This document shows positions 1 through 8,007 of a DNA stretch of 32,559 nt, one piece after another. Both the position numbers and the translations under genes were made by a program. The DNA is taken from positions 1 through 32,559 of IMG/VR virus record IMGVR_UViG_3300044630_003020; one strand, written 5' to 3'. The DNA is from a virus. Each line of letters starts with the position of its first letter. The stretch's first letter is position 1. The notes beneath the pieces are model-generated. The model was not told the DNA's origin. It did no database searches and saw only the letters and a list, made by a program, of their open reading frames with translations.

Positions 1-330
1 CCACTCGCCGTTCCAGAGGACCTGAGGCTTATCAAAATAAGCCCCGTCAGTCGTGAAATAAGACCAGTCAAAAGTGACTGTCTCACCGACCGAAGAGTCG
101 GTGGTGATTTGCGTTAAAGTATTCTGCAAAGGCTGCCCTGGCAACGGGTTATTCGACCCGTTGATTACAACAGAGCCTTCTTCCAGCGTGATTGTGCCAT
201 TGGCATCAACCTGCTGATCCCAGGTATCCGCATCTTCCAGTCCCTTGACTGGGTTGGCGGAAAATAGTGCCGCAGTAAACGCGGCGGTAAAGATAATAGT
301 GGTTACTATAGTAACTCTGAGTTGGTTCAT
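1..330 (-). CDS. Secreted or membrane-anchored beta-rich protein, C-terminus cut off by the window edge
   Basis: Reading leftward from an ATG at 330, the frame stays open for 110 codons to the window edge, so the C-terminus is missing. A strong Shine-Dalgarno GAGGAGG lies about 5 bases before the start. Residues 6-24 are a hydrophobic stretch (VTIVTTIIFTAAFTAALFS) after one Arg, which fits a signal peptide or an N-terminal anchor. The rest is rich in Thr, Asn, Gly and aromatic residues (for example TVTFDWSYFTTDGAYFD), which looks like a beta-sandwich. Similar FDW-x-TTD-x-FD patterns occur in bacterial surface-anchored beta domains, but I cannot assign a family. It lies at the downstream end of the visible late operon, after a holin-like gene, so a host-surface or lysis-related role is possible. 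No function is claimed. Confidence 0.7.
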   Translation of the reverse strand, partial: MNQLRVTIVTTIIFTAAFTAALFSANPVKGLEDADTWDQQVDANGTITLEEGSVVINGSNNPLPGQPLQNTLTQITTDSSVGETVTFDWSYFTTDGAYFDKPQVLWNGEW

Positions 331-351
331 ATAACCTCCTCAGGGTGTATT

Positions 352-621
352 TTAGGGATTAAATTTCCTGTACATCCAGTATTGCAACTTAAGTTTAGAT
401 TTCATTTCTTCTGGAATTTCTATATCCCCAAGACGAGATGAGTGATCAATAAAGCAATTGTCTGCAGGGTGTTCGGTATTAGGTATCACATCAAATCTTG
501 AACCAATAGGTGTATTTTCTACATCTGCATTAGCGCAATACACATGCATTAGACCGTTAGCTGAAGGGTAATCTGGTTCAAATGTAACCCACCAAGTAAT
601 ATTCGGCTCATCCAATGGCAT
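352..621 (-). CDS. Hypothetical phage protein, 89 residues
   Basis: I do not recognise this protein. It is a soluble, mildly acidic 89-residue product with several Trp and Tyr residues, two Cys at about residues 29 and 55, no signal peptide and no clear repeat. Its ATG at 621 overlaps the TAA stop of the preceding holin-like gene (TAATG), which indicates translational coupling and supports a real gene. The next gene downstream starts after a 21-base gap. The dense packing with its neighbours is the main support for the call. Confidence 0.65.
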   Translation of the reverse strand: MPLDEPNITWWVTFEPDYPSANGLMHVYCANADVENTPIGSRFDVIPNTEHPADNCFIDHSSRLGDIEIPEEMKSKLKLQYWMYRKFNP

Positions 622-806
622 TATTTACCCTGCCCTGCAAGCCAGGCGGTTATGCCGCCTAGTCCGCTTACGCCCAGAAGGGCGATCACGAATTTGGCAA
701 GGCGATATGCTCCGCGAGTCTCAGCCATTTCTAGTTTGATGTCTGCAAGTTCACTCTCGATACGGTCAAGCCGCTCAAGGATCAGATCTACTTGACCTCT
801 GGTCAT
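621..806 (-). CDS. Small coiled-coil plus single-transmembrane protein, holin/XhlA-like candidate
   Basis: The protein has 61 residues. Residues 3-32 form a charged amphipathic heptad-like helix (VDLILERLDRIESELADIKL). Residues 36-56 form one hydrophobic, Gly-containing membrane segment (LAKFVIALLGVSGLGGITAWL), followed by a short tail. This order, coiled coil then C-terminal membrane helix, is that of XhlA-type haemolysin/holin accessory proteins of phages. The start at 806 was chosen over an upstream in-frame ATG at 842 because AAGGAGG sits 8 bases before it and its ATG overlaps the TGA of the preceding gene (ATGA). No endolysin is visible in the window, so the lysis role is an inference from topology. 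It could instead be a membrane-anchoring virion protein. Confidence 0.6.
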   Translation of the reverse strand: MTRGQVDLILERLDRIESELADIKLEMAETRGAYRLAKFVIALLGVSGLGGITAWLAGQGK

Positions 807-1015
807 GACTTTTCCTCCTTGCCCCACTTGCCCACAGGACATTCCGAATGTGGGAGCGAGCCTTTAAGCCGCATGAAGCAGCCGCATTTCTTACACTGCT
901 TCGACAGTTTTATAAAGAACTCACAGTCCTTGCAGATTGCGAGGCGTTGCTCTAGCACCTCGTCAGATACTCGACCAATGTTTGGATTGAGCAAATCCCA
1001 TGGCTTAGAGGACAT
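803..1015 (-). CDS. Small Cys-rich zinc-binding protein (DUF6171-like)
   Basis: This 70-residue protein has a compact metal-binding pattern: CxxC at residues 28/31, CxxCxC at 41/44/46 and a final Cys at 59 in a CPVGKW motif. The order R-L-x-x-C-x-x-C-x-F...C-x-x-CGCFM-x-x-K...CP-x-GKW is a pattern I associate with small phage proteins of the DUF6171 type, found near tail genes of large phages. Function is not known. It starts one base after the stop of the thioredoxin-like gene and its end overlaps the next start, so it is part of the operon. Zinc binding is inferred from the cysteines. Confidence 0.7.
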   Translation of the reverse strand: MSSKPWDLLNPNIGRVSDEVLEQRLAICKDCEFFIKLSKQCKKCGCFMRLKGSLPHSECPVGKWGKEEKS

Positions 1016-1016
1016 G

Positions 1017-1676
1017 TTAGTCCTCCTTGTGCTTACCGCACTTGCACTTCTTGCCAGACTCTGGCTTAGCCTCTACTGCTGCCATGATGTCGTCAGAGAG
1101 CGGGGCAAACCGAGACTCAATAGCATCTAGGCGCGCAAGGATGGAGCGCAATTTGTTGTCGATTTTTGTCAACGCTTCGTCCATCCCAGCGGCAATCTCA
1201 GCGACTTGCTGAGTGCTATCTCCACATCCGCTTGCTGCTGGGTTTTCATCCTGCGGTGATCCGACAAGTGAATTTGGATCTTCTTTGATGGCGGCAAGTT
1301 CTTCGTCACTTAGCGCTAGACCAGCATCAATCTTGTACGTCTTATCAAGACCAAGACGTTCCTCTAGCCATATACGCTGACCCTCTTCCCACCCAATGTC
1401 TGATCCCACCATTTTCTTTCCTTGAAAAAAGAAGTAGGCGGGCCAGCTCTCAACATTTGCGGCTTTGGCAATCTCTGGATTTACATCAACGTTTACGTTG
1501 ACTACTTCAACGCCAAACTTGGTGTACTTCCTAGATAGAGCCTCGATGTAGGGCTTTGCCCTTGTGCAAAATACGCAGTTGTCTGAGCTAAAAAAGTATA
1601 CAACTGCTTTTCCAGAGTTATCGCTGAGCATGGATTCCCAGACATTAAGCGCCGTTGGCTTCTTTGTACGAGCCAT
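1017..1676 (-). CDS. Thioredoxin-fold protein with C-terminal coiled-coil extension
   Basis: Residues 23-105 are a thioredoxin domain. A beta strand (AVVYFFS) leads to the redox motif CVFC at residues 34-37, followed by the helix. A further strand (VEVVNVNVDV) precedes an alpha segment (PEIAKAANV) and the loop SWPAYFFF carrying the expected cis-Pro at 79. The C-terminal half is unlike ordinary thioredoxin: a linker, a coiled coil at about 157-190 (MDEALTKIDNKLRSILARLDAIES) and a basic KCKCGKHKED end. At 219 residues it is about twice a thioredoxin. The gene starts 12 bases after a cysteine-rich adhesin and has a GGAGAG ribosome site. It should catalyse thiol-disulphide exchange, and the coiled coil suggests oligomers or virion attachment. 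Acting on the neighbouring adhesin is an inference. Confidence 0.85.
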   Translation of the reverse strand: MARTKKPTALNVWESMLSDNSGKAVVYFFSSDNCVFCTRAKPYIEALSRKYTKFGVEVVNVNVDVNPEIAKAANVESWPAYFFFQGKKMVGSDIGWEEGQRIWLEERLGLDKTYKIDAGLALSDEELAAIKEDPNSLVGSPQDENPAASGCGDSTQQVAEIAAGMDEALTKIDNKLRSILARLDAIESRFAPLSDDIMAAVEAKPESGKKCKCGKHKED

Positions 1677-1688
1677 ATCTTTACTCTC

Positions 1689-2849
1689 CTATCCAATTAT
1701 AATTCCAACACTATCGCCACCAAGCGGCTCATAGGTTAGATTAAAGTTATCTACTGTGTTGCCAGAACCAGGGCTTGCAGATCCGAGAGCGCCGACAACG
1801 ATCCCGTGACCAACAGCATTTTGCCAGTCTGTCTGACCAGAGCTGACAACAGTGCTATCGTACACTGAAGTTGTGCCAGTTCCGTCTGTATACCCAAGAA
1901 CTCGGTACGTTGCACCGCTAGTAATAACTCTTATATTGCTAAAATATCCGCTACTGCTTCCTAGGTCTGCGTAGAAGGAGTTTAAAACATTGGTTGCAGT
2001 TCCGTTAACAACTCGGTCTACTCTTACATAATACTCGTAGTCGTAGTTCGTACTTGTACTGGAGCCGCAGATATTGCAGCTTGTACCGCTTGCTGGAGCG
2101 TTAAGAGTTTCAGTGCAACCGCTACAGACCGCTGTACAGTTCCTGTTAGAACGACCAGTACTACCACAACTTCCACCGCATAGCACAGAAGTATACCCGC
2201 AAATTCTTGTTCCACAAGATCGGTTAGTACTTGTTACCGTGCAACTTGTGACACAGTTAGTTGTACCAGCATTAGTGTTTCCGCACGAGTTTGTGCTAAT
2301 GCAATTTAAATTTCTACTTGTTCGGTTAACGCAGCCTCCTCCGCATGAAGCATATGCATATTGAAGAAAGCTTCCATTGCCGCTATTTGCGCAGCTATGA
2401 CCTGAAACGCTGCAAGAACCAGCAGAGCACGCACCGCATCCACTGAAAGAAGTTTGGAGTGCAGTACTGCTTGACTTGCTACATCCTGTGTAGCCAGAGA
2501 CATTGCAGCCACCGAACGAACAGTCCGTGCAGCTATTGCAGTTCGTTGTTTGGCTTGCAATATATCGGTTCGACCTAAGCCAAGCCATCCAAAAGTTTGT
2601 AGAGTCCTTTACCCAAAACGCTATCCCTGGTCCATTTCCGTTATCTGTAGAAATAAGGATGTTAGCGTCTGGCTGCTCATTCCTGACCCAAGCTGCAGAT
2701 GCAGTAGTGCCATCATTGAGGGCAGTATTTGAACTGATCTGCCAATCTACTGCGTTTTGCCAAGCAAGAACAGCGCCAGTTTCCGTCGACCCTAGCGTGC
2801 CGACAGACGTATTGGCACGAGTAAACGTATCAGAAACTGTAATAGGCAT
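1689..2849 (-). CDS. Tail-associated adhesin with a 24-cysteine insert
   Basis: This 386-residue protein has two beta-rich flanks. The N-terminal flank is residues 1-100 (DTFTRANTSVGTLGSTETG, a common start in phage and bacterial lectin-like beta-sandwich proteins). The C-terminal flank is 268-386 (YEYYVRVDRVV... YRVLGYTDG... GSGNTVDNFNLTYEPL). Between them, residues 104-261 hold 24 cysteines in about 158 residues, with Ser, Gly, Asn and Thr between them and almost no hydrophobic core. The outer parts read as one domain interrupted by the insert. The even number of cysteines and their spacing (often 3-5 and about 10) fit a disulphide-rich knob, although metal binding cannot be excluded. The start overlaps the TAG of the preceding fibre gene, and the frame is intact throughout. 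A receptor-binding role is inferred from position and composition. Confidence 0.75.
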   Translation of the reverse strand: MPITVSDTFTRANTSVGTLGSTETGAVLAWQNAVDWQISSNTALNDGTTASAAWVRNEQPDANILISTDNGNGPGIAFWVKDSTNFWMAWLRSNRYIASQTTNCNSCTDCSFGGCNVSGYTGCSKSSSTALQTSFSGCGACSAGSCSVSGHSCANSGNGSFLQYAYASCGGGCVNRTSRNLNCISTNSCGNTNAGTTNCVTSCTVTSTNRSCGTRICGYTSVLCGGSCGSTGRSNRNCTAVCSGCTETLNAPASGTSCNICGSSTSTNYDYEYYVRVDRVVNGTATNVLNSFYADLGSSSGYFSNIRVITSGATYRVLGYTDGTGTTSVYDSTVVSSGQTDWQNAVGHGIVVGALGSASPGSGNTVDNFNLTYEPLGGDSVGIIIG

Positions 2850-4231
2850 TAGTAGGTAGCCTCCACTGTTACGGAGAGATCAGCGCCAGATGTACCAGCG
2901 CTTACAATTTCAACTTGTAGAATGTCGCCAACGGCAAGTGAAGTTACGGTTGACAGGGAAGTAGTAACTACTGCATTCCCAACAGTTCCGCTTGTGTTAC
3001 CGTTTGTTGAGTCGTTCTTAACGAGTCGGTATGTCACGCCAGACCCACCACCAGCGTACGCCCTAGCATTTACAAGGGTGCAGGCAATTGGCGAGATAAA
3101 CCTCGGCTGCTTTACGCCAACACTAAGCGCTCCAGCAATGTGGAACGAGATAGGCATCTGTAGAGCGTCGATCTTAGCCTTGTCTGCTGCGCTCATCGAC
3201 CCAGCGGCTGATGTAGTTGCAGCAGCGATAGTCAAAACGTTGGATGCAAGATCTAGTGGTGCGCTAGCAGTAATTGAACTAGACCCAGTGAACTGCGTAT
3301 AGGTCACATTATCTGTGCCGATCTTGATCGCACCGACTGGGTTCGTTGACGTACCAGTCGCAGTCATCACGAAACCGTCATTTGTATTGGCTGTCCCGTT
3401 GAGAACGAATACTGAATCTCCAGCATTCAGCTCACCAGCAGGGCTGTTGTTGGCATCGTCCGTTCGGGTAAGAACCCACGGGGTACTGCCGTTCCCAACG
3501 GTTGTAACCTTGTAGATACCGTTATGGATCTGGTTTGTCTGGTCCTTGACCAAGATTCGGTCATTCAGCGCTGCTGAATATCCGTCGATGCTAATTGCAC
3601 CGTTGGAAGATGCTGTGAGAATCGCTCCTATTCCCAAACCGCCACTTGCGTCTGCGGTTCCATCTGTATAGGTAGCAGATAGGTTTGTAGTCGTTGCAGC
3701 CTTCACAGCCTCGTGCGCGTGGATTCCAGCAGAAATGTCATCGGCATATTGCTTGGTGACAGCGTGCATGGCTGAGGTTGGGTTAGCGCCGAGAGTGATC
3801 TGGTTAATAGCAGTATCGCCGCTCGAATTTCGGAGCACAATCGTGCTCGCGGTTGCCGATGCTGTTGCGGTCGTCTGGTTGTTCAGGACCGTCAATGTGT
3901 TGCTATTTCCGTCGATCGTCTTATTGGTAATCGTCTGAGTCTCAGAGAGACCAGTAACAGTTGTTACGCCGTGGGTAGACGTATCACCTTCATGAGTTGT
4001 AAGCGCAGATGCCGCAGTAGCCTCAGCAGCAGACTGTGCATTGTTAGCCTTCGTAGTGACCTCGCTGGGAGTGTCAAAGGCATATGGCAATGTTGACCAT
4101 GTGCTAGTGCCATCGCCAATTTTGATCTTGTCATTCGTAGTGTCAAGACCCATCTCCCCGTCGTTTAGAACAGGGTTCACTGACGACCAGTTAGCAGACG
4201 TATCTCGTCGTAGTTTTATAATGTTAGGCAT
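2849..4231 (-). CDS. Tail fibre with Mtd-like N-terminal domain
   Basis: The protein has 460 residues. Residues 4-52 (KLRRDTSANWSSVNPVL..GEMGLDTTNDKIKIGDGTSTW) match the short N-terminal repeat found in major tropism determinant (Mtd_N) and many other phage fibre proteins. The middle is a long Thr/Ala/Ser/Asn-rich region typical of trimeric fibre shafts, including ITNKTIDGNSNTL and AVTKQYADDISAGIHAHEAVKAATT, elements widely shared among environmental phage fibres. The C-terminal about 105 residues (from MPISFHIAG) read as a compact beta domain and are probably the tip. The previous gene in the operon (4235-4963) ends 3 bases upstream. No reverse transcriptase or template repeat is visible, so the Mtd resemblance does not imply a diversity-generating system here. 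Confidence 0.85.
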   Translation of the reverse strand: MPNIIKLRRDTSANWSSVNPVLNDGEMGLDTTNDKIKIGDGTSTWSTLPYAFDTPSEVTTKANNAQSAAEATAASALTTHEGDTSTHGVTTVTGLSETQTITNKTIDGNSNTLTVLNNQTTATASATASTIVLRNSSGDTAINQITLGANPTSAMHAVTKQYADDISAGIHAHEAVKAATTTNLSATYTDGTADASGGLGIGAILTASSNGAISIDGYSAALNDRILVKDQTNQIHNGIYKVTTVGNGSTPWVLTRTDDANNSPAGELNAGDSVFVLNGTANTNDGFVMTATGTSTNPVGAIKIGTDNVTYTQFTGSSSITASAPLDLASNVLTIAAATTSAAGSMSAADKAKIDALQMPISFHIAGALSVGVKQPRFISPIACTLVNARAYAGGGSGVTYRLVKNDSTNGNTSGTVGNAVVTTSLSTVTSLAVGDILQVEIVSAGTSGADLSVTVEATY

Positions 4232-4234
4232 AGG

Positions 4235-4963
4235 CTACTTGAACTCCTTCTTTGACCACCATTGCACTTTGTAGGAATTAAACATCCTAGTAATATGCTT
4301 TGAGTTCACCTTGTCTGCTTCTTTAATCTCGGCTTCTCCGCCAATTTTCATCTCCCATGAATCTCGCTTAAATGGGATAACTTGAACCATTGGGGTTCCT
4401 GCTGGGATTAAACCAGTGAAATTAGGATTTATTAACGTGAACGGAAAATTTATTTCTTGAGTATATGCATCTGTGTCAACAACACCAGGTAGACATGTAA
4501 AATATCCATTTGGGTTATGCATAGGAGAAGTAATGAGCACAGAGTAACCTGGAGGAGTTTTAATTAACCATGGGTTGCTGAACTTAGGAATGTCTTTATT
4601 GCCCACAACTGACGGATGTTTTGGCGCTTGACCGTTAGCGTGGGTAGTAATTTTAAATCCAGGTCCTCGTGTCGTGTAAATTTGATCATGGTCATTTTCT
4701 GGGATCTCTACCCAAATATCCGATGGTGTAACTAGTATGTATCCAGCAGTCATTACGTCTAATACTGGCACACACTTTTTGATAGTTGCGTTCGGGTCTC
4801 CATTTGGGTAGACTTTCTTTTCAAAAATCACAGATTCTTTGCTGTTCCCAAATCCTCCATATGAGTGCATTTTTGTAAACCACTCTGGAAGATTTTGGCT
4901 GGCTGGTCTAGGGTAAAACTCTTCTGGAACATCATACCTTGAGGTAAATGTGATGTTTTTCAT
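4235..4963 (-). CDS. DUF6065-like protein of unknown function inside the fibre cluster
   Basis: This 242-residue protein is not fibre-like. It has ordinary soluble composition with many Pro, Trp and Phe residues. Recognisable blocks are an early LPEWFTKM, then TIKKCVPVLDVMTAGYIL at about residues 60-77, a PPGYSVLITSPMHNP block, a PGVVDTDAY block, and PAGTPMVQVIPFKRDSWEM near the end. I associate this block order with a family of uncharacterised phage proteins (DUF6065-like) also seen in T4-like cyanophages. I am moderately sure of the family and have no function. The fold may be cupin-like, given the alternating Gly/Pro turns and beta strands, but that is a guess. It sits between two fibre genes with 2-3-base gaps and has a GGAG ribosome site 9 bases before the ATG. 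Confidence 0.7.
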   Translation of the reverse strand: MKNITFTSRYDVPEEFYPRPASQNLPEWFTKMHSYGGFGNSKESVIFEKKVYPNGDPNATIKKCVPVLDVMTAGYILVTPSDIWVEIPENDHDQIYTTRGPGFKITTHANGQAPKHPSVVGNKDIPKFSNPWLIKTPPGYSVLITSPMHNPNGYFTCLPGVVDTDAYTQEINFPFTLINPNFTGLIPAGTPMVQVIPFKRDSWEMKIGGEAEIKEADKVNSKHITRMFNSYKVQWWSKKEFK

Positions 4964-4965
4964 TA

Positions 4966-6462
4966 CTAGGCTCCTCCGCCATCAAGCGTAATATTGTCGA
5001 GAGCAGCCCAAGATGGGTCAGTCCCGTTTGTGGTAAGAAACTTACCATTGTGGCTTGTCTGAACTGGGAGCAGGGCATTGATTGCCTCTGCTGCTGTGTC
5101 GTGACCAGTGCCTCCATAAGAGATTCCAATTACTGTCCCGTTCCATGTGCCAGTACTAATTGTACCAACAGATGTAAGAGAAGAATTAACAACCGAGCTT
5201 TCTAGGGTTGAGCTAGACAAAACACTCGTGTTATTAATTTTATAAGAAGAACCAAGTGGAAGGTCTACTCCGCTTGGAGTTACGATTAGTGCATCGTCGG
5301 TGGAACTTCCGCCGTTTGGAGTTACCTGAATAACGGCTTTTGTTCCCCTGTTAGTATCTGTGTGATTTTCAGTTGCTGAGAAGAGTATTCTTCCGCTAGA
5401 AACATTAGGAAACGAAGTTTCTCCATATCCACGGACTGAAAGTTCTCCTAGATTGTCGCCAGACTGAACGGCGGTAGGAGAAGCAGCGGTTCCGCGACTC
5501 CTGCGTGTTGAGTAAGCACCGTAAACATCAGTTCCGTGAGCGTCAAGAACAGTTCTTGTGATTAGACTGTCTTGATTAACTGCATGAAGTTGAGTTCCTT
5601 CTGAAGAGTCAATACTAATAGGGGTTGCAGCATTGTTGTCAATGGTCGCAACACCAGTAATCTTAGGGTCTGGGAACGTGTTAGCGTTTACCCAGTTTGT
5701 TCCGTCATACTTAAGGTAGTTATTAGAGGCTGGGCTTGCAATGAGAACGTTATGGAGTTCTTGTAGTTCAAAGCCATTTTGAATCATTACAAAGATTTCG
5801 CCATTGGCAGAAACCTTTGGAACATAGCCAACTAATACAGCGTGGTCTGGCGCGGGTGGTCGTGTACCAGTAAATGCGCCAGCGGTAGTAACCGAAAGCC
5901 AGATTGCTTGACCAGCAGTGAATCCTTCGGTATTAACGTTCTTTAACAGCCCAGAAAGCGTTACATATCCGCTTTCATTATTGACAATTGTCTGCCGAAC
6001 CACACCGACTGTTTTTGATGCTGTCGTCTCTGAATTAGCCTGAGAAAGTGCAACTGTAGGTACGTTACCGCTTGCCCCGTTGATGTAAACAACTTGACCC
6101 TTAGTCAGAGTCGAGCCAGTCTCGTTCTTGACAAGAAGGCGAGTTTCATCGGCAACGTTGTCGATCCACTCAACTCCACCAGTAACAGCGCTATTAGCAG
6201 CAACAATCTGACCATCAGTACCAACTGGCAGTCGCATTGCTGTATCCGCAGCAGACCCGACAATAAGGTCGCCCTTCGCATCGATAATCGTTTCTGGGAT
6301 ACCAGCGCCTGGGGCAGATGTAGCCCCAAGGTCTACCCACGCACCGTTGATGCGTGAGTAGACCTTATGGTCAGTAGTGTTATAGTAAACATCCCCATCC
6401 GTCGGAGAGGACGGAGCCGAAGCGTACTTAGGGAGATTTAGTGACGCAGTAAACTTTGGCAT
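4966..6462 (-). CDS. Tail fibre protein, 498 residues
   Basis: The N-terminus carries the common fibre motif SSPTDGDVYYNTTDHKVYSR followed by NGAWVDL (about residues 18-46). A second segment (AKGDLIVGSAADTAMRLPVG) is a widely shared phage fibre element. Residues 105-235 (VKNETGSTLTKGQVVYINGA ... GYVPKVSANGEIFVMIQNG) form a beta domain of the type seen in phage receptor-binding proteins. Near the C-terminus, SSLTSVGTISTGTWNGTVIG and YGGTGHDTAAEAINALLP match elements in the neighbouring fibre at 6481-7638, so the two share modules. It lies in a run of fibre genes. Trimeric assembly and adsorption are inferred from the family. Confidence 0.85.
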   Translation of the reverse strand: MPKFTASLNLPKYASAPSSPTDGDVYYNTTDHKVYSRINGAWVDLGATSAPGAGIPETIIDAKGDLIVGSAADTAMRLPVGTDGQIVAANSAVTGGVEWIDNVADETRLLVKNETGSTLTKGQVVYINGASGNVPTVALSQANSETTASKTVGVVRQTIVNNESGYVTLSGLLKNVNTEGFTAGQAIWLSVTTAGAFTGTRPPAPDHAVLVGYVPKVSANGEIFVMIQNGFELQELHNVLIASPASNNYLKYDGTNWVNANTFPDPKITGVATIDNNAATPISIDSSEGTQLHAVNQDSLITRTVLDAHGTDVYGAYSTRRSRGTAASPTAVQSGDNLGELSVRGYGETSFPNVSSGRILFSATENHTDTNRGTKAVIQVTPNGGSSTDDALIVTPSGVDLPLGSSYKINNTSVLSSSTLESSVVNSSLTSVGTISTGTWNGTVIGISYGGTGHDTAAEAINALLPVQTSHNGKFLTTNGTDPSWAALDNITLDGGGA

Positions 6463-6480
6463 TTAAACCTCCTTTGGTTA

Positions 6481-7638
6481 TCAGCCGATTACTACAACTC
6501 GGTAGTCGCCAGCGACACTGCACATTACAGTGATTGCGTTAGTGGTAGTAGTTACCACATCAGCGATAACATAGTTATCTGAAGAGTCGTAGACGTTAAA
6601 CGTAACGTCCTTTGTTCCAAGGCTGTGCGTAATGGTCTTGGTCTCGCCAGCAGTCCACGTTGCAGTGGTGGCATAGCGGGTCATGAATCCGAGATTCGTC
6701 TTGGCACCAGCAGCGTCGCTTGCGCCCGTACCACCGTCTGCAACGGCGATGTCAGTACCATTCCAAGTACCAGACGTGATCGTGCCTACCGAGGTCAGGC
6801 TCGAGCCAGTTACGCCGCTGCCAAGGGCAGATGCGCTAAGCACGCTTGTGCCAGCAATCTTGTATTCCTTGGCAGAAGCAAGGTCTGCATGCTCAGAGAG
6901 AGTCCATGCATCCGTAGCATCTACCCATGAAATCGTCTTATCAGTCGTACCCTTGAGCGTAATACCGCCGCCATCAGCGCCAGCATCTGTTGGGCTTGTA
7001 ACAGAACCAAGTTCAATGTTCTTGTCGTCAACCGTTACGGTCGTCGAGTTTACCGTCGTGGTGGTTCCGTTGACCGTGAGGTCGCCAGAAAGCGTCAGGC
7101 TCGTACCACTTGCTACACCGATGTTCGGCGTAACAAGCGTTGGGCTGGTTGCAAAGACCAGTGCGCCGCTGCCAGTTTCATCAGAGATGACACCAGCAAG
7201 TTCTGCGGAGGTCGTTGCCGCAAAGTCGCTGAGCTTATTTGCAGTGCTTGCCTTGCTAGCAGCAAGGTCGTAAGCAGCCTTGACCGCAGCAGGCGTTGCA
7301 GCCTTGGTGGTCGAGGTGCTGGAGTAAGAGTCCTCAAGCTGAACAGCACCCTTAACACTTGTCGTGCCATCGGCAATGCTGATTGTTGGGGTGTTGCCTC
7401 CAGTTGAAGCGATTGGGGCAGTAGCGTTAACTTCAGTAACAGTTCCAGTCGCGGTTGAAAGGGCAACCCATGCGCTGCCGTTGTAGTACTTCAGATAATC
7501 TAGCGTCGAGTCGTAAACGATCTGACCGTCGACTGGTGCGCTGATTGCATTAATCTGAGTTGTCGTAAGGTTCTGAACCCGAGCGTTCTGAAGTTCGTTC
7601 TGGCTCAGGTTGATATTAGCGAGAAATCGTGTAGCCAT
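6481..7638 (-). CDS. Tail fibre protein, 385 residues
   Basis: The protein starts with a fibre N-terminal module (NLSQNELQNARVQNLTTTQI, then DGQIVYDSTLDYLKYYNGSA at about residues 37-56). The shaft contains TSPTLVTPNIGVASGTSLTL and DLTVNGTTTTVNSTTVTVDD, elements that recur in many marine and freshwater phage fibres. SSLTSVGTITSGTWNGTDIA and DGGTGASDAAGAKTNLG are shared with the fibre at 4966-6462. The last about 55 residues (KTITHSLGTKDVTFNVYDSS to RVVVIG) form a small domain that matches the end of the next upstream gene product (7648-8007). A GGAGAAC ribosome site precedes the ATG at 7638. The role is host adsorption, by family. Confidence 0.85.
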   Translation of the reverse strand: MATRFLANINLSQNELQNARVQNLTTTQINAISAPVDGQIVYDSTLDYLKYYNGSAWVALSTATGTVTEVNATAPIASTGGNTPTISIADGTTSVKGAVQLEDSYSSTSTTKAATPAAVKAAYDLAASKASTANKLSDFAATTSAELAGVISDETGSGALVFATSPTLVTPNIGVASGTSLTLSGDLTVNGTTTTVNSTTVTVDDKNIELGSVTSPTDAGADGGGITLKGTTDKTISWVDATDAWTLSEHADLASAKEYKIAGTSVLSASALGSGVTGSSLTSVGTITSGTWNGTDIAVADGGTGASDAAGAKTNLGFMTRYATTATWTAGETKTITHSLGTKDVTFNVYDSSDNYVIADVVTTTTNAITVMCSVAGDYRVVVIG

Positions 7639-7647
7639 GTGTTCTCC

Positions 7648-8007
7648 TTAATTCAAAAATGCCTGCCCTGAGAACGACCCAGAGAAGGTGATTGTTATCG
7701 AGTTGGCTGAAACGTATGTCACATCGCCAACAACGGTTGTTCCTGCACTATCGATAACCGTCACCGACGGGTACGATCCTAGATTGTGGAGAATAGTCCA
7801 TACGGCAGATGGAACATTCTGATTGTGTACGTAGGTATTCCTATCAACGCCTGCTGGACCCTGTGGTCCAGTAGGACCTTGAGGTCCTTGTACTCCAGCA
7901 TCAGCGAGAACGACATCGAAGGAGGTCTCTACCACCTCTACCGTTAGATTTTCTTCGTCGATCTCTACCACGTTTGCTGGCTGCTCGATGGTAGTATTAG
8001 TACTCAT
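7648..8007 (-). CDS. Short fibre-type protein with collagen-like repeat and H-LG terminal domain
   Basis: This 119-residue protein has an acidic N-terminal segment (VVEIDEENLTVEVVETSFDVVLADAGV), a short collagen-like run of Gly-X-Y triplets (GPQGPTGPQGPAG, about residues 41-53) and a C-terminal domain beginning HNQNVPSAVWTILHNLG. The final domain has the pattern H-x-LG...V-x-V-x-DS...V-x-DV...N-x-IT, which also closes the fibre at 6481-7638. The arrangement suggests a trimeric connector or short fibre. Its ATG overlaps the stop of the preceding gene (ATGA at 8004-8007), which indicates coupling. Confidence 0.8.
   Translation of the reverse strand: MSTNTTIEQPANVVEIDEENLTVEVVETSFDVVLADAGVQGPQGPTGPQGPAGVDRNTYVHNQNVPSAVWTILHNLGSYPSVTVIDSAGTTVVGDVTYVSANSITITFSGSFSGQAFLN

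Noticed and set aside
2849-4231. Diversity-generating retroelement suggested by the Mtd-like N-terminus
   Set aside because: No reverse transcriptase, accessory gene or template/variable repeat pair was found in the window. The N-terminal module alone is common in ordinary fibres.
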